The notes below the pieces were generated by a model, which was given only the letters and a program-made list of their open reading frames with translations, made no database searches and was not told the origin of the DNA. The translations under genes were made by a program, and so were the position numbers. Of a stretch of 64,000 bases of DNA, positions 55,113 to 63,728 are shown one piece after another. The stretch covers positions 27,491 through 91,490 of the forward strand of contig JAXLWB010000042.1 of NCBI GenBank assembly GCA_046328715.1. Direction: 5' to 3'. Positions within the stretch are counted from its first letter, which is position 1, and each line of letters opens with the position of its first letter. The DNA is from JAXLWB01 sp046328715. Its GTDB lineage: Bacteria; Chloroflexota; Anaerolineae; Caldilineales; Caldilineaceae.

Positions 55113-55569
55113 CATGAAGATAGCGAGTGGCGAGGTAATTTATGCCTACTGACTTTTGATAATCATCTTCGGGCATCGTAACCAATTCTTTTAGCTGCGG
55201 CTCGTTGAGCTATTCAACCTTTGTGCAGCCCAAAACACGCACCTACGATTTACCGATTTTGTTCGCCAAATGTCATTAGAGCACCTGCGCCATTCGTCCT
55301 TTTCATTCTATGCTGCGCATGATTTGCAGAGGCGTTTGATCAACATACACCCATCCAAATCTGGTTACCCATCGTCTGTTTCCCTTACTAATTTGTAGTT
55401 GCCCCGCAAAAATCATAGCTTACGTAAGTTAACTCCTCTAAATGGCAGCTTCAAATCTGTCTTTGCACTGAAGCCCGTAAGTTACAGAAGGGCTACACTG
55501 TTGGCAATAAGAGTAGTTAAGATTGGGTTGTATCAACGATTTGCAACGAACAAGAAATGAATGTGAATT
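55113..55569. other. no gene seen
   Basis: About 460 bases before the GHMP kinase. Short frames only on both strands; no recognised RNA or repeats. Confidence 0.5.
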
Positions 55570-56553
55570 ATGATTATCAGTAGAACTCCGTTACGTGTAA
55601 GTTTCGTAGGCGGTGGGAGTGATTTACCAGCCTATTATATGCATCAACCTGGTGCCGTAGTTTCGACAGCGATTGACAAATACATCTACATTACCGTTAA
55701 CAAGAAATTTGACCGCAAACTTCGTGTCAGTTATTCAGTCACCGAGATGGTTGACCACGTGTGGGAGGTCAAACACGAGTTGGTGCGCAATGGGCTGCAC
55801 ATGGTTGGCATCGATGGAGGCATTGAGATCACCTCGATCTCTGATATCCCCTCGCAAGGAACCGGCTTAGGTTCATCTAGCACTTACACAGTAGGTCTGC
55901 TCAATGCGCTCTATGCCTATACTGGCCAGGCAGTCGGTGCCGAGCGGCTTGCTGCCGAAGCCTGTGAAATCGAAATCAATCGCTGCGCCAAACCGATTGG
56001 CAAACAAGATCAATACATTGCAGCCTATGGCGGGATGCAATATATTCAATTTAACCCCGACGGCAGTGTTTTTGTCGACCCCATCATCTGCAAGCCAGAG
56101 ACCAAACGCCTGCTCAACGAGCGCTTATTGATGCTTTACACCGGCATCACTCGTTCCACCGATGGCATCCTCAAAGAACAATCAACCAATACACACTCGG
56201 ACGAGGCAAAGCGGAAAACCCTCGCTCAAATGGTTTGCATGGCGGGCGAAGCACGCGACGCGCTGCAACGCAATGACCTGGATGGCTTTGGCGATGTCCT
56301 CCATCAAAATTGGTTGCTCAAGCAAAGTCTGGCGTCGGGCATCTCCAGCGATCGGATTAACGATTGGTACGAACTAGCACGCAAACGTGGTGCGCTCGGT
56401 GGAAAAATTCTCGGCGCGGGCGGTGGTGGCTTCTTGCTACTTTACGCTCCACCGGAGCGCCATCATGCGATCAGGGCAGCGCTGCCCGAATTGCGTTCCA
56501 CCTCGATCCAGTTTGAACCACAGGGCAGTAAGATTATTTATGTCGAAGAGTAA
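55570..56553 (+). CDS. GHMP-family sugar kinase (D-glycero-D-manno-heptose 7-P kinase-like)
   Basis: 327 residues. N-terminal R-T-P-L-R-V-S-F-V-G-G-G-S-D-L, ATP loop G-T-G-L-G-S-S-S-T near 98, C-terminal G-A-G-G-G-G-F-L-L near 285, and the family signature G-K-Q-D-Q-Y. This is the HddA/heptose-7-phosphate kinase and fucokinase-like branch. First gene of a plus-strand sugar-nucleotide set followed by Gfo/Idh/MocA, DegT and SDR. Confidence 0.88.
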   Translation: MIISRTPLRVSFVGGGSDLPAYYMHQPGAVVSTAIDKYIYITVNKKFDRKLRVSYSVTEMVDHVWEVKHELVRNGLHMVGIDGGIEITSISDIPSQGTGLGSSSTYTVGLLNALYAYTGQAVGAERLAAEACEIEINRCAKPIGKQDQYIAAYGGMQYIQFNPDGSVFVDPIICKPETKRLLNERLLMLYTGITRSTDGILKEQSTNTHSDEAKRKTLAQMVCMAGEARDALQRNDLDGFGDVLHQNWLLKQSLASGISSDRINDWYELARKRGALGGKILGAGGGGFLLLYAPPERHHAIRAALPELRSTSIQFEPQGSKIIYVEE

Positions 56554-56558
56554 CGAAG

Positions 56559-56636
56559 AGATGGCAGGATGACAAGATGACGAGATGACAGATCCTCTCT
56601 TATGTCATCCTGTCATCCTGCCATCTTGTCATCTTG
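56559..56636. repeat. word hairpin W16 (gatgacaagatgac words)
   Basis: Left arm gagatggcaggatgacaaga, right arm gtcatcctgtcatcctgcca. Lies between kinase and oxidoreductase genes. Confidence 0.8.
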
Positions 56637-56661
56637 CCCCAAAGCCGAGTATGATCAGAGC

Positions 56662-57690
56662 ATGATCACACTTGGCCAACTCGGCTGTGGCTATTGGGGA
56701 CCCAATCTGCTACGTAACTTCTTGGCTCAACCCCAATGCCGTGTGAAATGGGTAGCAGACTCGAGTGCCGAACGACGCAGCTTTATCCAATCTACCTTTC
56801 CGACTGCTACACCTATTCCCGAAATTGAAACAATCCTCGAAGATCGTGAGGTTGACGGTGTGGTGATTGCTACTCCGGCGGCCTCGCACCATGCCCTGGC
56901 AAAGGAAGCATTGAGGCGCGGCAAACACGTTTTTGTTGAAAAGCCGCTGGCAATGACCAGTGCCGAAGCCGATGAACTGGCGACGCTAGCCGGCGAAAGA
57001 CAACGTATACTCTTCGCTGGTCACACCTTTCTTTATAATCCAGCCGTTCGTTACCTCAAAAAGCTGATTGACCAACAAGACTTGGGCGATATCTATTACA
57101 TTACCTGTCAGCGCCTCAATTTGGGGCAGGTGCGCAATGATGTCAACGCTTGGTGGAACCTTGCCCCACACGATGTCAGTATTTTGCTCTACTTGATGAA
57201 TGGGGAGTTGCCTATCTCTGTTGCAGCACAGGGTATGGATTATCTACAAAATGGCACCGAAGATGTGGTCTTTGCCACCTTGACCTGGGCCAATCGTGTA
57301 GCAGCTCATATTCATGTCAGTTGGCTTGACCCTGGCAAAGTGCGTCGAATGACCATCGTCGGTAGCCGTAAAATGGTACTCTACGACGATGTCAGCGATG
57401 ACAAGCTCACAATCTACGACAAAGGCTTTGACCGGGTTCCGCGCATCGGTGAACGTATGGACTTTGACACACCGGGGGGCTTTCTGCTCAAACCCCGTGC
57501 TGGCGACATTTTGTTGCCACGCATCGATTGGGTCGAACCTTTGCGGGTTGAGGCTGCTCATTTTCTGGAATGTATCCGCACTGGAGCTACACCGTTAACT
57601 GGGCCCAAACATGGGCGAGACGTAGTTGCCGTACTCGAAGCAGGCCAGCAAGCGCTGATTAGAGGGGAAATCACGACAATCTCAAGATGA
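56662..57690 (+). CDS. Gfo/Idh/MocA family oxidoreductase
   Basis: 342 residues from ATG 56662: Rossmann G-C-G-Y-W-G-P-N near 8, E-K-P-L-A-M near 93, H-T-F-L-Y-N-P near 120, and P-H-D-V-S-I-L-L-Y near 167 with the usual His. NAD(P)-dependent; in sugar-nucleotide pathways such enzymes oxidise C3 of UDP-sugars. Start chosen because the upstream in-frame part lies in W16. Confidence 0.88.
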   Translation: MITLGQLGCGYWGPNLLRNFLAQPQCRVKWVADSSAERRSFIQSTFPTATPIPEIETILEDREVDGVVIATPAASHHALAKEALRRGKHVFVEKPLAMTSAEADELATLAGERQRILFAGHTFLYNPAVRYLKKLIDQQDLGDIYYITCQRLNLGQVRNDVNAWWNLAPHDVSILLYLMNGELPISVAAQGMDYLQNGTEDVVFATLTWANRVAAHIHVSWLDPGKVRRMTIVGSRKMVLYDDVSDDKLTIYDKGFDRVPRIGERMDFDTPGGFLLKPRAGDILLPRIDWVEPLRVEAAHFLECIRTGATPLTGPKHGRDVVAVLEAGQQALIRGEITTISR

Positions 57691-57708
57691 AGTAGGGGAA
57701 CTGCTTGT

Positions 57709-57739
57709 GTGCAGGGCATCGGTGAGTGACACCCTGCAC
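57709..57739. terminator. hairpin downstream of the oxidoreductase
   Basis: GTGCAGGG / CCCTGCAC arms with a 15-base loop, between convergent genes. No long T-run. Confidence 0.45.
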
Positions 57740-57761
57740 GCGATCTGAAGATTCGACTTAT

Positions 57762-58493
57762 TTACCGGGAAATCTGGGGGAGAAAGATGCGGCTGGGTTC
57801 CGCACTTTCATCGAGCGCTAAGGGTGAATCATAGAGAATGAAGCCACCAAAGACGAGACCTGCTGGATTTGCTGCATAAGTACAACCGTTTGAACATCCC
57901 CCAAATTCACGGGGTCCACTCTTGACGCGGATGGAGATGAGATTTTCGCCTCTCACCAAGTACTTGGTGATGTCGAATGTCGCTAATGTATCTTGTGCTT
58001 GAATTGAAGTAGTAAGGTTAGTTGTGCTACCAATGATTCCTGCAACCCCTCCATTCACTCTTACTTCGGCAAAGTCATCAGCTGCGATGGAAATGCTGCC
58101 TTGCGTAGCAGGTTCTGGTAAGTTGATAACCTTGAAAAAGTAATATTCTTGCGAGTCGGCTGGCGAAGTGGTACTAATGACGCCGGGTGCCCAGATCCAT
58201 TTGGCCCCCGGAATTGGAGTGAGATCCGCAGACCAACCTGAATTAGCATAACCATAGAGAGTGGCCCCATCAGGACAAGAAGCAGGTGCCTGATGGTTAA
58301 GACAGACCATTTGAGCTTTGCCATAGGCTGCAGGGACCCCTACATTCGGGTCAGAGACGGTTGCGTCCCAATCGGTACTCGATACAAATTCAATCTTGCT
58401 ATAACTCATTGCGTTCGTAGGTCGAAAATAGCTGAATGTGAATAATGAAAATAATGAGATGAGGAGCAGGAATCGAACGTTGATATAGCGCAT
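57762..58493 (-). CDS. secreted protein A of a tandem pair, ending in I-F-L-P-Q-I-S-R
   Basis: 243 residues: signal peptide (V-R-F-L-L-L-I-S-L-F-S-L-F-T-F, cleavage about T-N-A-M), then an all-beta region with A-D-D-F-A-E-V-R-V-N-G-G and L-V-R-G-E-N-L-I-S-I-R-V, typical of galactose-binding-like jelly rolls. Four Cys (residues about 64-73 and 199-204) could pair. The last residues R-I-F-L-P-Q-I-S-R resemble the C-terminal ends of other secreted proteins here. About four-fifths identical to the neighbour at 58931. Confidence 0.72.
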   Translation of the reverse strand: MRYINVRFLLLISLFSLFTFSYFRPTNAMSYSKIEFVSSTDWDATVSDPNVGVPAAYGKAQMVCLNHQAPASCPDGATLYGYANSGWSADLTPIPGAKWIWAPGVISTTSPADSQEYYFFKVINLPEPATQGSISIAADDFAEVRVNGGVAGIIGSTTNLTTSIQAQDTLATFDITKYLVRGENLISIRVKSGPREFGGCSNGCTYAANPAGLVFGGFILYDSPLALDESAEPSRIFLPQISR

Positions 58494-58648
58494 TTTTCCT
58501 CCTTGGAGTATGAAAGTAACTAAAATGAAGACGAATTACGATTTGAAGACAAGGGGATAAACATTCGTACTACAACTAGATTACCGGAATTAAGTATAAC
58601 ATTAAGACAACATACACGGATTATAATCTAATTTAACGAAACCTGTCA

Positions 58649-58761
58649 ACTCAAACTAAAATCGACAGAGCGATTGCCGCTTTGATTGCTGGCCAACCTT
58701 TATTTGCGGCAAATCAGCGCAACGTTTCGAAGAAGAATGCGCCGCATATAAGGTCAATCTT
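58649..58761 (+). pseudogene. remnant of the DegT aminotransferase 5' end
   Basis: T-Q-T-K-I-D-R-A-I-A-A-L-I-A matches I-Q-T-E-I-D-R-A-I-A-N-V-I-G of the gene at 59914, then after one frameshift I-C-G-K-S-A-Q-R-F-E-E-E-C-A-A matches I-R-G-K-Y-V-Q-H-F-E-E-E-Y-A-A. So a broken copy of residues about 12-50. Together with protein A it marks a tandem duplication. The following sequence to 58847 (F-L-D-I-E-E-E-Y-Y-D-E-S-W) belongs to something else not recognised. Confidence 0.75.
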
Positions 58762-58865
58762 CACTGAAACTGGGGCACAGATGGGCTTTCTCGATATTGA
58801 AGAAGAGTATTACGATGAGAGTTGGGAGAGAAGGCAACCTTGGTAACACCACTTGTACTCTAAAT

Positions 58866-58911
58866 AGCCATGAATTTCAGCCCTGCTTATAGGGAAAATT
58901 CATGGCTTTTA
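58866..58911. terminator. bidirectional hairpin
   Basis: Perfect 12-bp stem AGCCATGAATTT / AAATTCATGGCT with inner ccct/aggg pairing and T-runs at both sides (tttt on plus strand). Likely terminator for protein B and for the remnant side. Confidence 0.7.
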
Positions 58912-58930
58912 CAACCACAAGTGATCTTGT

Positions 58931-59662
58931 TTACCGGGAAATCTGGGGAAGAAAGATGCGACGGATCTCGGCGCTTTCGTCAAGCGCGGTTGGAGCATCA
59001 TAGAGGATGAAGCCTCCAAAGACGAGACCTGCTGGATTTTCTGCATAGGTGCAACTACTCGAACATCCACCAAATTCACGGGATCCATTCTTGACTCGAA
59101 TGGAGATGAGATTTTCGCCTCTCACCAAGTACTTGGTGAGGTCAAATGTCGCCAATGTGCTTTGTGCCTGGATTGCAATCGTATAGACTGTCGTGCTACC
59201 GACAATGCCTGCAACAGCGCCATTCACTCTTACTTCAGCGAAATCATCAGCTGCGATGGAAATACTGCCCTGTGTGGGCGGTTCTGGTAAATTGATAACC
59301 TTGAAAAAGTAATATTCCTGCGAATCAGCTGGCGAAGTGGTACTAATAACATCGGGTGCCCAAATCCATTTAGCTCCCGGAATCGAGGTAAGATCGGCAA
59401 GCCAACCCTCCCCAGCATAGTCATAAAAAGTTGCCCCATCAGGACAAGAAACGGGTGACTGTTGATTGAGACAGACAGCTTGTGCCTTGCCAAAAGGAAC
59501 AGTTGTTCCTGCATTTTGGTCAGCGATGGCCGTGTCCCAATTGGCATCTGATACAAACTCAATCTTGCTAAAGCTCATTGCGTTTGTATATCGAAAATAG
59601 CTGAATGTGAACAACGGAAGTAATGAGATGAAGAGTAGGAATCGAACGTTACCATAGCGCAT
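58931..59662 (-). CDS. secreted protein B of a tandem pair, ending in I-F-L-P-Q-I-S-R
   Basis: 243 residues with the same layout as protein A: signal peptide, Cys pair regions (near 64-73 and 199-204), A-D-D-F-A-E-V-R-V-N-G-A, and the same C-terminus R-I-F-L-P-Q-I-S-R. Differences gather in the loops at residues 38-58 and 155-165, while the C-terminal half is nearly identical. Divergent from the DegT gene. Confidence 0.72.
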   Translation of the reverse strand: MRYGNVRFLLFISLLPLFTFSYFRYTNAMSFSKIEFVSDANWDTAIADQNAGTTVPFGKAQAVCLNQQSPVSCPDGATFYDYAGEGWLADLTSIPGAKWIWAPDVISTTSPADSQEYYFFKVINLPEPPTQGSISIAADDFAEVRVNGAVAGIVGSTTVYTIAIQAQSTLATFDLTKYLVRGENLISIRVKNGSREFGGCSSSCTYAENPAGLVFGGFILYDAPTALDESAEIRRIFLPQISR

Positions 59663-59772
59663 ATTTTCCTCCTTGGAAGATGAGAATAGCTAGGTTGAGG
59701 ATAGATTCTGGCTTGAAGGTAGAGAGGCAAAGAACGTTTTTTACGACAACAAATTACGAATAGACACACTAT

Positions 59773-59829
59773 TTAAATATTGCACAATCTGCCTTAGAAC
59801 CCAACCCTAAGAGATTGTGCAATATTTAA
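59773..59829. repeat. perfect 18-bp hairpin between divergent genes
   Basis: TTAAATATTGCACAATCT (59773-59790) and AGATTGTGCAATATTTAA (59812-59829). The 21-base loop contains a further cttag/ctaag pair. It is not present in the equivalent spacer upstream of protein A (58494-58648), so it looks inserted in one copy. Confidence 0.75.
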
Positions 59830-59913
59830 GTATCATCTCTATAAGAACAAATCTATCCTTAAGATAGCATACGTATATTATAGTTTCATTCAATCCAACC
59901 TGTCAATACCTAC

Positions 59914-61023
59914 ATGAAAATACCTTTTGTTGATCTGCACGCCCAATATCTGTCAATTCAAACGGAAATTGACAGAGCGATCGCCAATGTGATTGGCGAT
60001 ACTGCCTTTATCCGCGGCAAATATGTGCAACACTTTGAAGAAGAATACGCCGCAGCCTATGGCGTCAAACATTGCATCTCCTGCGCCAACGGCACCGATG
60101 CAATCTACATTGTCCTGCGCATGCTCGGCATCGGTGGCGGCGATGAGGTGATCACCACGGCTGGCACCTGGATTGCCACCAGTGAAACCATTACCCAAAC
60201 CGGAGCCAGAGTCGTCTTTGTCGATGTGGAGGATGACTATTACTGCATCGATCCAACACAGATCGAAGCCAAAATCACGCCGCGCACCAAGGCTATCATT
60301 CCGGTTCACCTGCTTGGTCAGCCCGCACAAATAGATACCATTGCTGACATCTGTCAACGTCATGGCATCCATTTGATCGAAGATACGGCCCAGGCGCACT
60401 TTGCCACCTTGCATGGGCAAAAAGTGGGAACCTTTGGCATCGCAGCTACGTTTAGCTTCTACCCTGGCAAAAATCTGGGAGCATACGGCGATGCTGGCGC
60501 AATCCTGACCAATGACGATGCGTTGGACGAGAAATGTCGCATTTTTGCTCGCCACGGTGCCAGCCCGGTTTCCAAACATGATCATCTGATGGAAGGGATC
60601 AACAGCCGGCTCGATGGTCTGCAAGCGGCAATCCTGTCGGCCAAGCTGCCCCACATTTACGATTGGAATCGAGCCCGCTATGAACATGCCATGTATTACA
60701 ACGAGTTGCTCGGCGATCATCCGCAGATCGTCACACCAAAGATTCGCCCCAATGCAACTCATGTCTTCCATGTCTACGAGGTGCGCGTCCCCAACCGCGA
60801 TCAAGTTCAGGCTCGGCTCAAGGAAGCAGGCGTCGATACCTCGATCCATTACCCGATGCCGCTGCCCTTCTTACAGGCCTATCAATATCTCGGACACACG
60901 CCAGTCGATTTTCCAGTAGTCTGGAAACAACACTCAGAAATTCTTTCGCTGCCGCTCTATCCGGAAATGACCACAACACAACAAGAGTATGTGGCACAAA
61001 AACTGATTGAGGCGCTGCGGTGA
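59914..61023 (+). CDS. DegT/DnrJ/EryC1 family sugar aminotransferase
   Basis: 369 residues; PLP-dependent transfer of an amino group to a keto sugar nucleotide. N-terminal I-P-F-V-D-L-H-A-Q-Y, C-A-N-G-T-D-A-I near 57, G-T-F-G-I-A-A-T-F-S-F near 170, PLP lysine in F-Y-P-G-K-N-L-G-A (about 189), and H-V-F-H-V-Y near 286. It fits a surface polysaccharide set with the Gfo/Idh/MocA and SDR genes. A decayed copy of the 5' end is at 58649. Confidence 0.92.
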   Translation: MKIPFVDLHAQYLSIQTEIDRAIANVIGDTAFIRGKYVQHFEEEYAAAYGVKHCISCANGTDAIYIVLRMLGIGGGDEVITTAGTWIATSETITQTGARVVFVDVEDDYYCIDPTQIEAKITPRTKAIIPVHLLGQPAQIDTIADICQRHGIHLIEDTAQAHFATLHGQKVGTFGIAATFSFYPGKNLGAYGDAGAILTNDDALDEKCRIFARHGASPVSKHDHLMEGINSRLDGLQAAILSAKLPHIYDWNRARYEHAMYYNELLGDHPQIVTPKIRPNATHVFHVYEVRVPNRDQVQARLKEAGVDTSIHYPMPLPFLQAYQYLGHTPVDFPVVWKQHSEILSLPLYPEMTTTQQEYVAQKLIEALR

Positions 61024-62003
61024 TAGATGGCACATTTCAGGGCAGCAGGGTGCTGATTACCGGTGGATTGGGCTTTATTGGCTCGAACTTGGCGCGGCGG
61101 CTGGTAGATTACGGTGCTCAGGTCACGCTGATCGACAGTTTGATTCCAGAGTATGGCGGCAATCTCTGCAATATTGCTGGCATTGAAGAGCAAGTGAAGG
61201 TCAATATTTCTGACGTGCGCGACGAACACTCGATGCGCTATCTGGTGCAAGGCCAGGATTTTCTCTTCAACCTGGCCGGGCAGACCAGCCATCTCGATTC
61301 GATGCACGACCCCTACACCGATCTGGATATCAACGCCCGGGCGCAGCTTTCCATTCTCGAAGCCTGTCGCAAATACAATCCCGCCATCAAAATTGTCTTT
61401 GCCAGCACACGGCAGATCTATGGCAAGCCTGACTATCTACCGGTGGATGAAAAGCACCCGCTGCGCCCAGTTGACGTCAATGGCATCAATAAGATGGCAG
61501 GAGAGTGGTATCACATTCTCTATCACAATGTCTATGGCATTCGTACCTGCTCGTTGCGCCTCACCAACACCTACGGTCCACGGATGCGTGTCAAAGATGC
61601 CAGACAGACCTTTCTGGGGATTTGGATCAAATTGCTGGTAGAAGGCAAACCCTTCGAAGTATGGGGCGGCGAACAGTTGCGCGACTTCACCTTTGTAGAG
61701 GATGCGGTCGAAGCGTTCTTGCTTGCGGCTAGCAATGCCAAGGCAGATGGCAAAGTCTACAACCTGGGCGGCGACCAGGTCATCTCGCTGCTTGATACGG
61801 CACGGTTGCTAACCGACTTTGATGACAGTGGCTTCGTCGTGCGTGAATATCCGGCCGAACGCAAAAAGATCGACATTGGTGATTATTACTCCAACGATCT
61901 GTTGATCCGCACAGAGTTAGGCTGGCAACCGCGAACGACACTAGCAGTTGGCTTGGCGCAAACCGTTGAGTATTATCGTTTTCGCTTAGGAAGCTACTTG
62001 TAA
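61020..62003 (+). CDS. NAD-dependent epimerase/dehydratase (extended SDR)
   Basis: 327 residues. Rossmann motif I-T-G-G-L-G-F-I-G-S-N near 13, S-T-R-Q-I-Y-G near 126, and the catalytic region D-V-N-G-I-N-K-M-A-G-E near 154. The Y-x-x-x-K of SDRs is N-x-x-x-K here, with Asn in the Tyr position. Related proteins carry the same N-G-I-N-K, so it seems a real subfamily. Starts with GTG 61020 overlapping the DegT stop (GTGA), so coupled. Confidence 0.85.
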   Translation: MIDGTFQGSRVLITGGLGFIGSNLARRLVDYGAQVTLIDSLIPEYGGNLCNIAGIEEQVKVNISDVRDEHSMRYLVQGQDFLFNLAGQTSHLDSMHDPYTDLDINARAQLSILEACRKYNPAIKIVFASTRQIYGKPDYLPVDEKHPLRPVDVNGINKMAGEWYHILYHNVYGIRTCSLRLTNTYGPRMRVKDARQTFLGIWIKLLVEGKPFEVWGGEQLRDFTFVEDAVEAFLLAASNAKADGKVYNLGGDQVISLLDTARLLTDFDDSGFVVREYPAERKKIDIGDYYSNDLLIRTELGWQPRTTLAVGLAQTVEYYRFRLGSYL

Positions 62004-62061
62004 TGGTTATCCAGCCGCGAAGCTCAGTTACTTCAAATTGATAAACCAATCCATTCATTAT

Positions 62062-63607
62062 TTACTCGACTTTTGCGATAGAGAAGCAACAAAAGTCGAA
62101 GGGACAAAATAGAGAGAAATGAGGTAAGCTAGTCGTAGAGCGAAGGAGGCAACGATGCGCTTACCAATCGTAGACTATCCCGAGATCGTGCGAAAGAACC
62201 TGTGCGAATTTGAAGAGGTGTTTCACACGCCCGAACAAAAGAAACATTTTTGTGAATACGTAACCGGATTGATCGCAGGTGACGAAGCAACGGTGAAAGC
62301 GATCAATGGATTATTTTTGGACAAGAATGACCAAAGTGCACTCAACAAGTTCATCGTGCAAGCAGAATGGGATGAACAAGGCTTGAACAAGAAGCGTGTT
62401 GAGTGGGAACTGAGCCGACTGAAACGGCGTCCACTGAGTGCCGAAGCTGGACGGTTGATTCTGGATGACACACTGGCACATCATACCCACTGTCAGATGG
62501 AAGGATTGGCGTATTTGTATGACCACAGCCTTGGCTATAATGTCTGGGCACATGATGTGGTCACCAGCTACTATGTCAATCGCAGTGATCAGTTTCCCGT
62601 CGACCTCCGCTTGTATCGTCAGTTTCGTGCCATCTATGAAAAACAAGCGCTGGTTAAAGTGTCACAAGCCATACAAAAGGAAGCGAGCGTAGCGCACTAC
62701 CGCGACTATCTGGCAAACCTGCTCAGTTATCACTATCGTCAACAAGCCTTTCGCACCAAGACTGAGTTAAGTGCAGAACTGGTGCAACAAGCGATTGCCT
62801 ATCAGTTACCATTCGAGGTCGTCCTCTTTGATAGTTGGTTTCTGCGCTGGTCACTGGTCGAGCCGATTCAAACAGCAGGTAAAGACTGGATCGGGGGATG
62901 TCCTAAAGACCGCAAGGTGCTCTTCCAGAACCAATGGATGCAGTTGCAGGAATACATTCGCACGATTCCTGCCGAGGCGTACCATCCTTACTCTGTGGGT
63001 GACCATTGCTACTGGGTCTTCACCAAAGTCGTACCGATGCAAGCCCTCGATCGGCAACGGGTACGTATCCTTGCCAGTTATCAAGACCACTTGACGCTGG
63101 ACAAGACGCCTAATTTCTATGCCACCAACCGCAAGGATTGGGAGCCACTACACATTCTACAGACTTATGCTGACCGCTGGCCAACCGAGACCTTCAATGA
63201 GGACGTCAAGGAGCAGCTTGGCTTTGAAGATTATCAGCTCCACCAAGTGCGTAGTATCAGACGACACTGGTACCTTTCCTGGGTAGCGTATTCTCTTCTC
63301 AGTGACCAAGCACCACCCGGTCGCTCGCGTTGGCGGTTCAAAGACCATTTCCAATCAACTGGTCAACGGTGCCAAGCGGTTGTCAATGAATTACTGGCTT
63401 TACTTGTTCACTGGATTGCTCAGCAACTACATTCAGGAGGTTCACCTGACTCCATTCTAGCCGCTTTGTTGCAATAACCTGATTCCCCCGGTTTGTTCTC
63501 GCCGAGCAGAGCAAACTTCTGGTCGGCTTATTCGATTTCTTTTTCATTTTTTACTTCTTGTTCTCAGTTTTGCTTTTTACCTCTACTCATCGCAAAAGTC
63601 GAGTAAT
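62062..63607. mobile_element. IS701-like insertion sequence, complete
   Basis: Perfect 18-bp terminal inverted repeats TTACTCGACTTTTGCGAT (62062-62079) and ATCGCAAAAGTCGAGTAA (63590-63607). It is flanked by TTAT on both sides (62058-62061, 63608-63611), a 4-bp target duplication. Total 1546 bp with one transposase gene. Confidence 0.88.
62155..63477 (+). CDS. IS701-like DDE transposase
   Basis: 440 residues, intact. Catalytic Asp candidates in L-I-L-D-D-T-L (about 103) and V-L-F-D-S-W-F (about 225); Glu in W-P-T-E-T-F-N-E-D (about 347). H-D-V-V-T-S-Y-Y-V and the DDE_5-type spacing fit IS701. ATG 62155 with GGAGG before it. The copy looks active because gene and ends are intact. Confidence 0.9.
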   Translation: MRLPIVDYPEIVRKNLCEFEEVFHTPEQKKHFCEYVTGLIAGDEATVKAINGLFLDKNDQSALNKFIVQAEWDEQGLNKKRVEWELSRLKRRPLSAEAGRLILDDTLAHHTHCQMEGLAYLYDHSLGYNVWAHDVVTSYYVNRSDQFPVDLRLYRQFRAIYEKQALVKVSQAIQKEASVAHYRDYLANLLSYHYRQQAFRTKTELSAELVQQAIAYQLPFEVVLFDSWFLRWSLVEPIQTAGKDWIGGCPKDRKVLFQNQWMQLQEYIRTIPAEAYHPYSVGDHCYWVFTKVVPMQALDRQRVRILASYQDHLTLDKTPNFYATNRKDWEPLHILQTYADRWPTETFNEDVKEQLGFEDYQLHQVRSIRRHWYLSWVAYSLLSDQAPPGRSRWRFKDHFQSTGQRCQAVVNELLALLVHWIAQQLHSGGSPDSILAALLQ

Positions 63608-63659
63608 TATAGTCGAAAAATAGACGAAAGGACAACCATAACGAACCAGCTAATTTTGA

Positions 63660-63728
63660 GATTGCTGGTGAAATCCCAGTCGTTGAGGCGACTTTTCGTT
63701 GTCAGCAGCCGATTTCAATCGGGCTTCA
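63660..63728. repeat. degenerate copy of the 30180 element
   Basis: In reverse, it reads aagcccgattgaaatcggct, gctgacaac and agtcgcctcaacgact, matching aagcccgattaaaatcgg, gctgctgacgcc and agtcgcctcagcgact of the element at 30180-30325. One end resembles the terminal repeat (attgctggtgaaat against ctgctggcgaaat). It overlaps the VapC stop. Confidence 0.65.

Noticed and set aside
55113..55569. Possible small gene on the minus strand before the GHMP kinase
   Set aside because: Only short interrupted frames; no start signal or recognisable family.
59953..60849. A 298-codon minus-strand frame over the DegT gene
   Set aside because: Antisense shadow; the plus strand has the full aminotransferase motifs.
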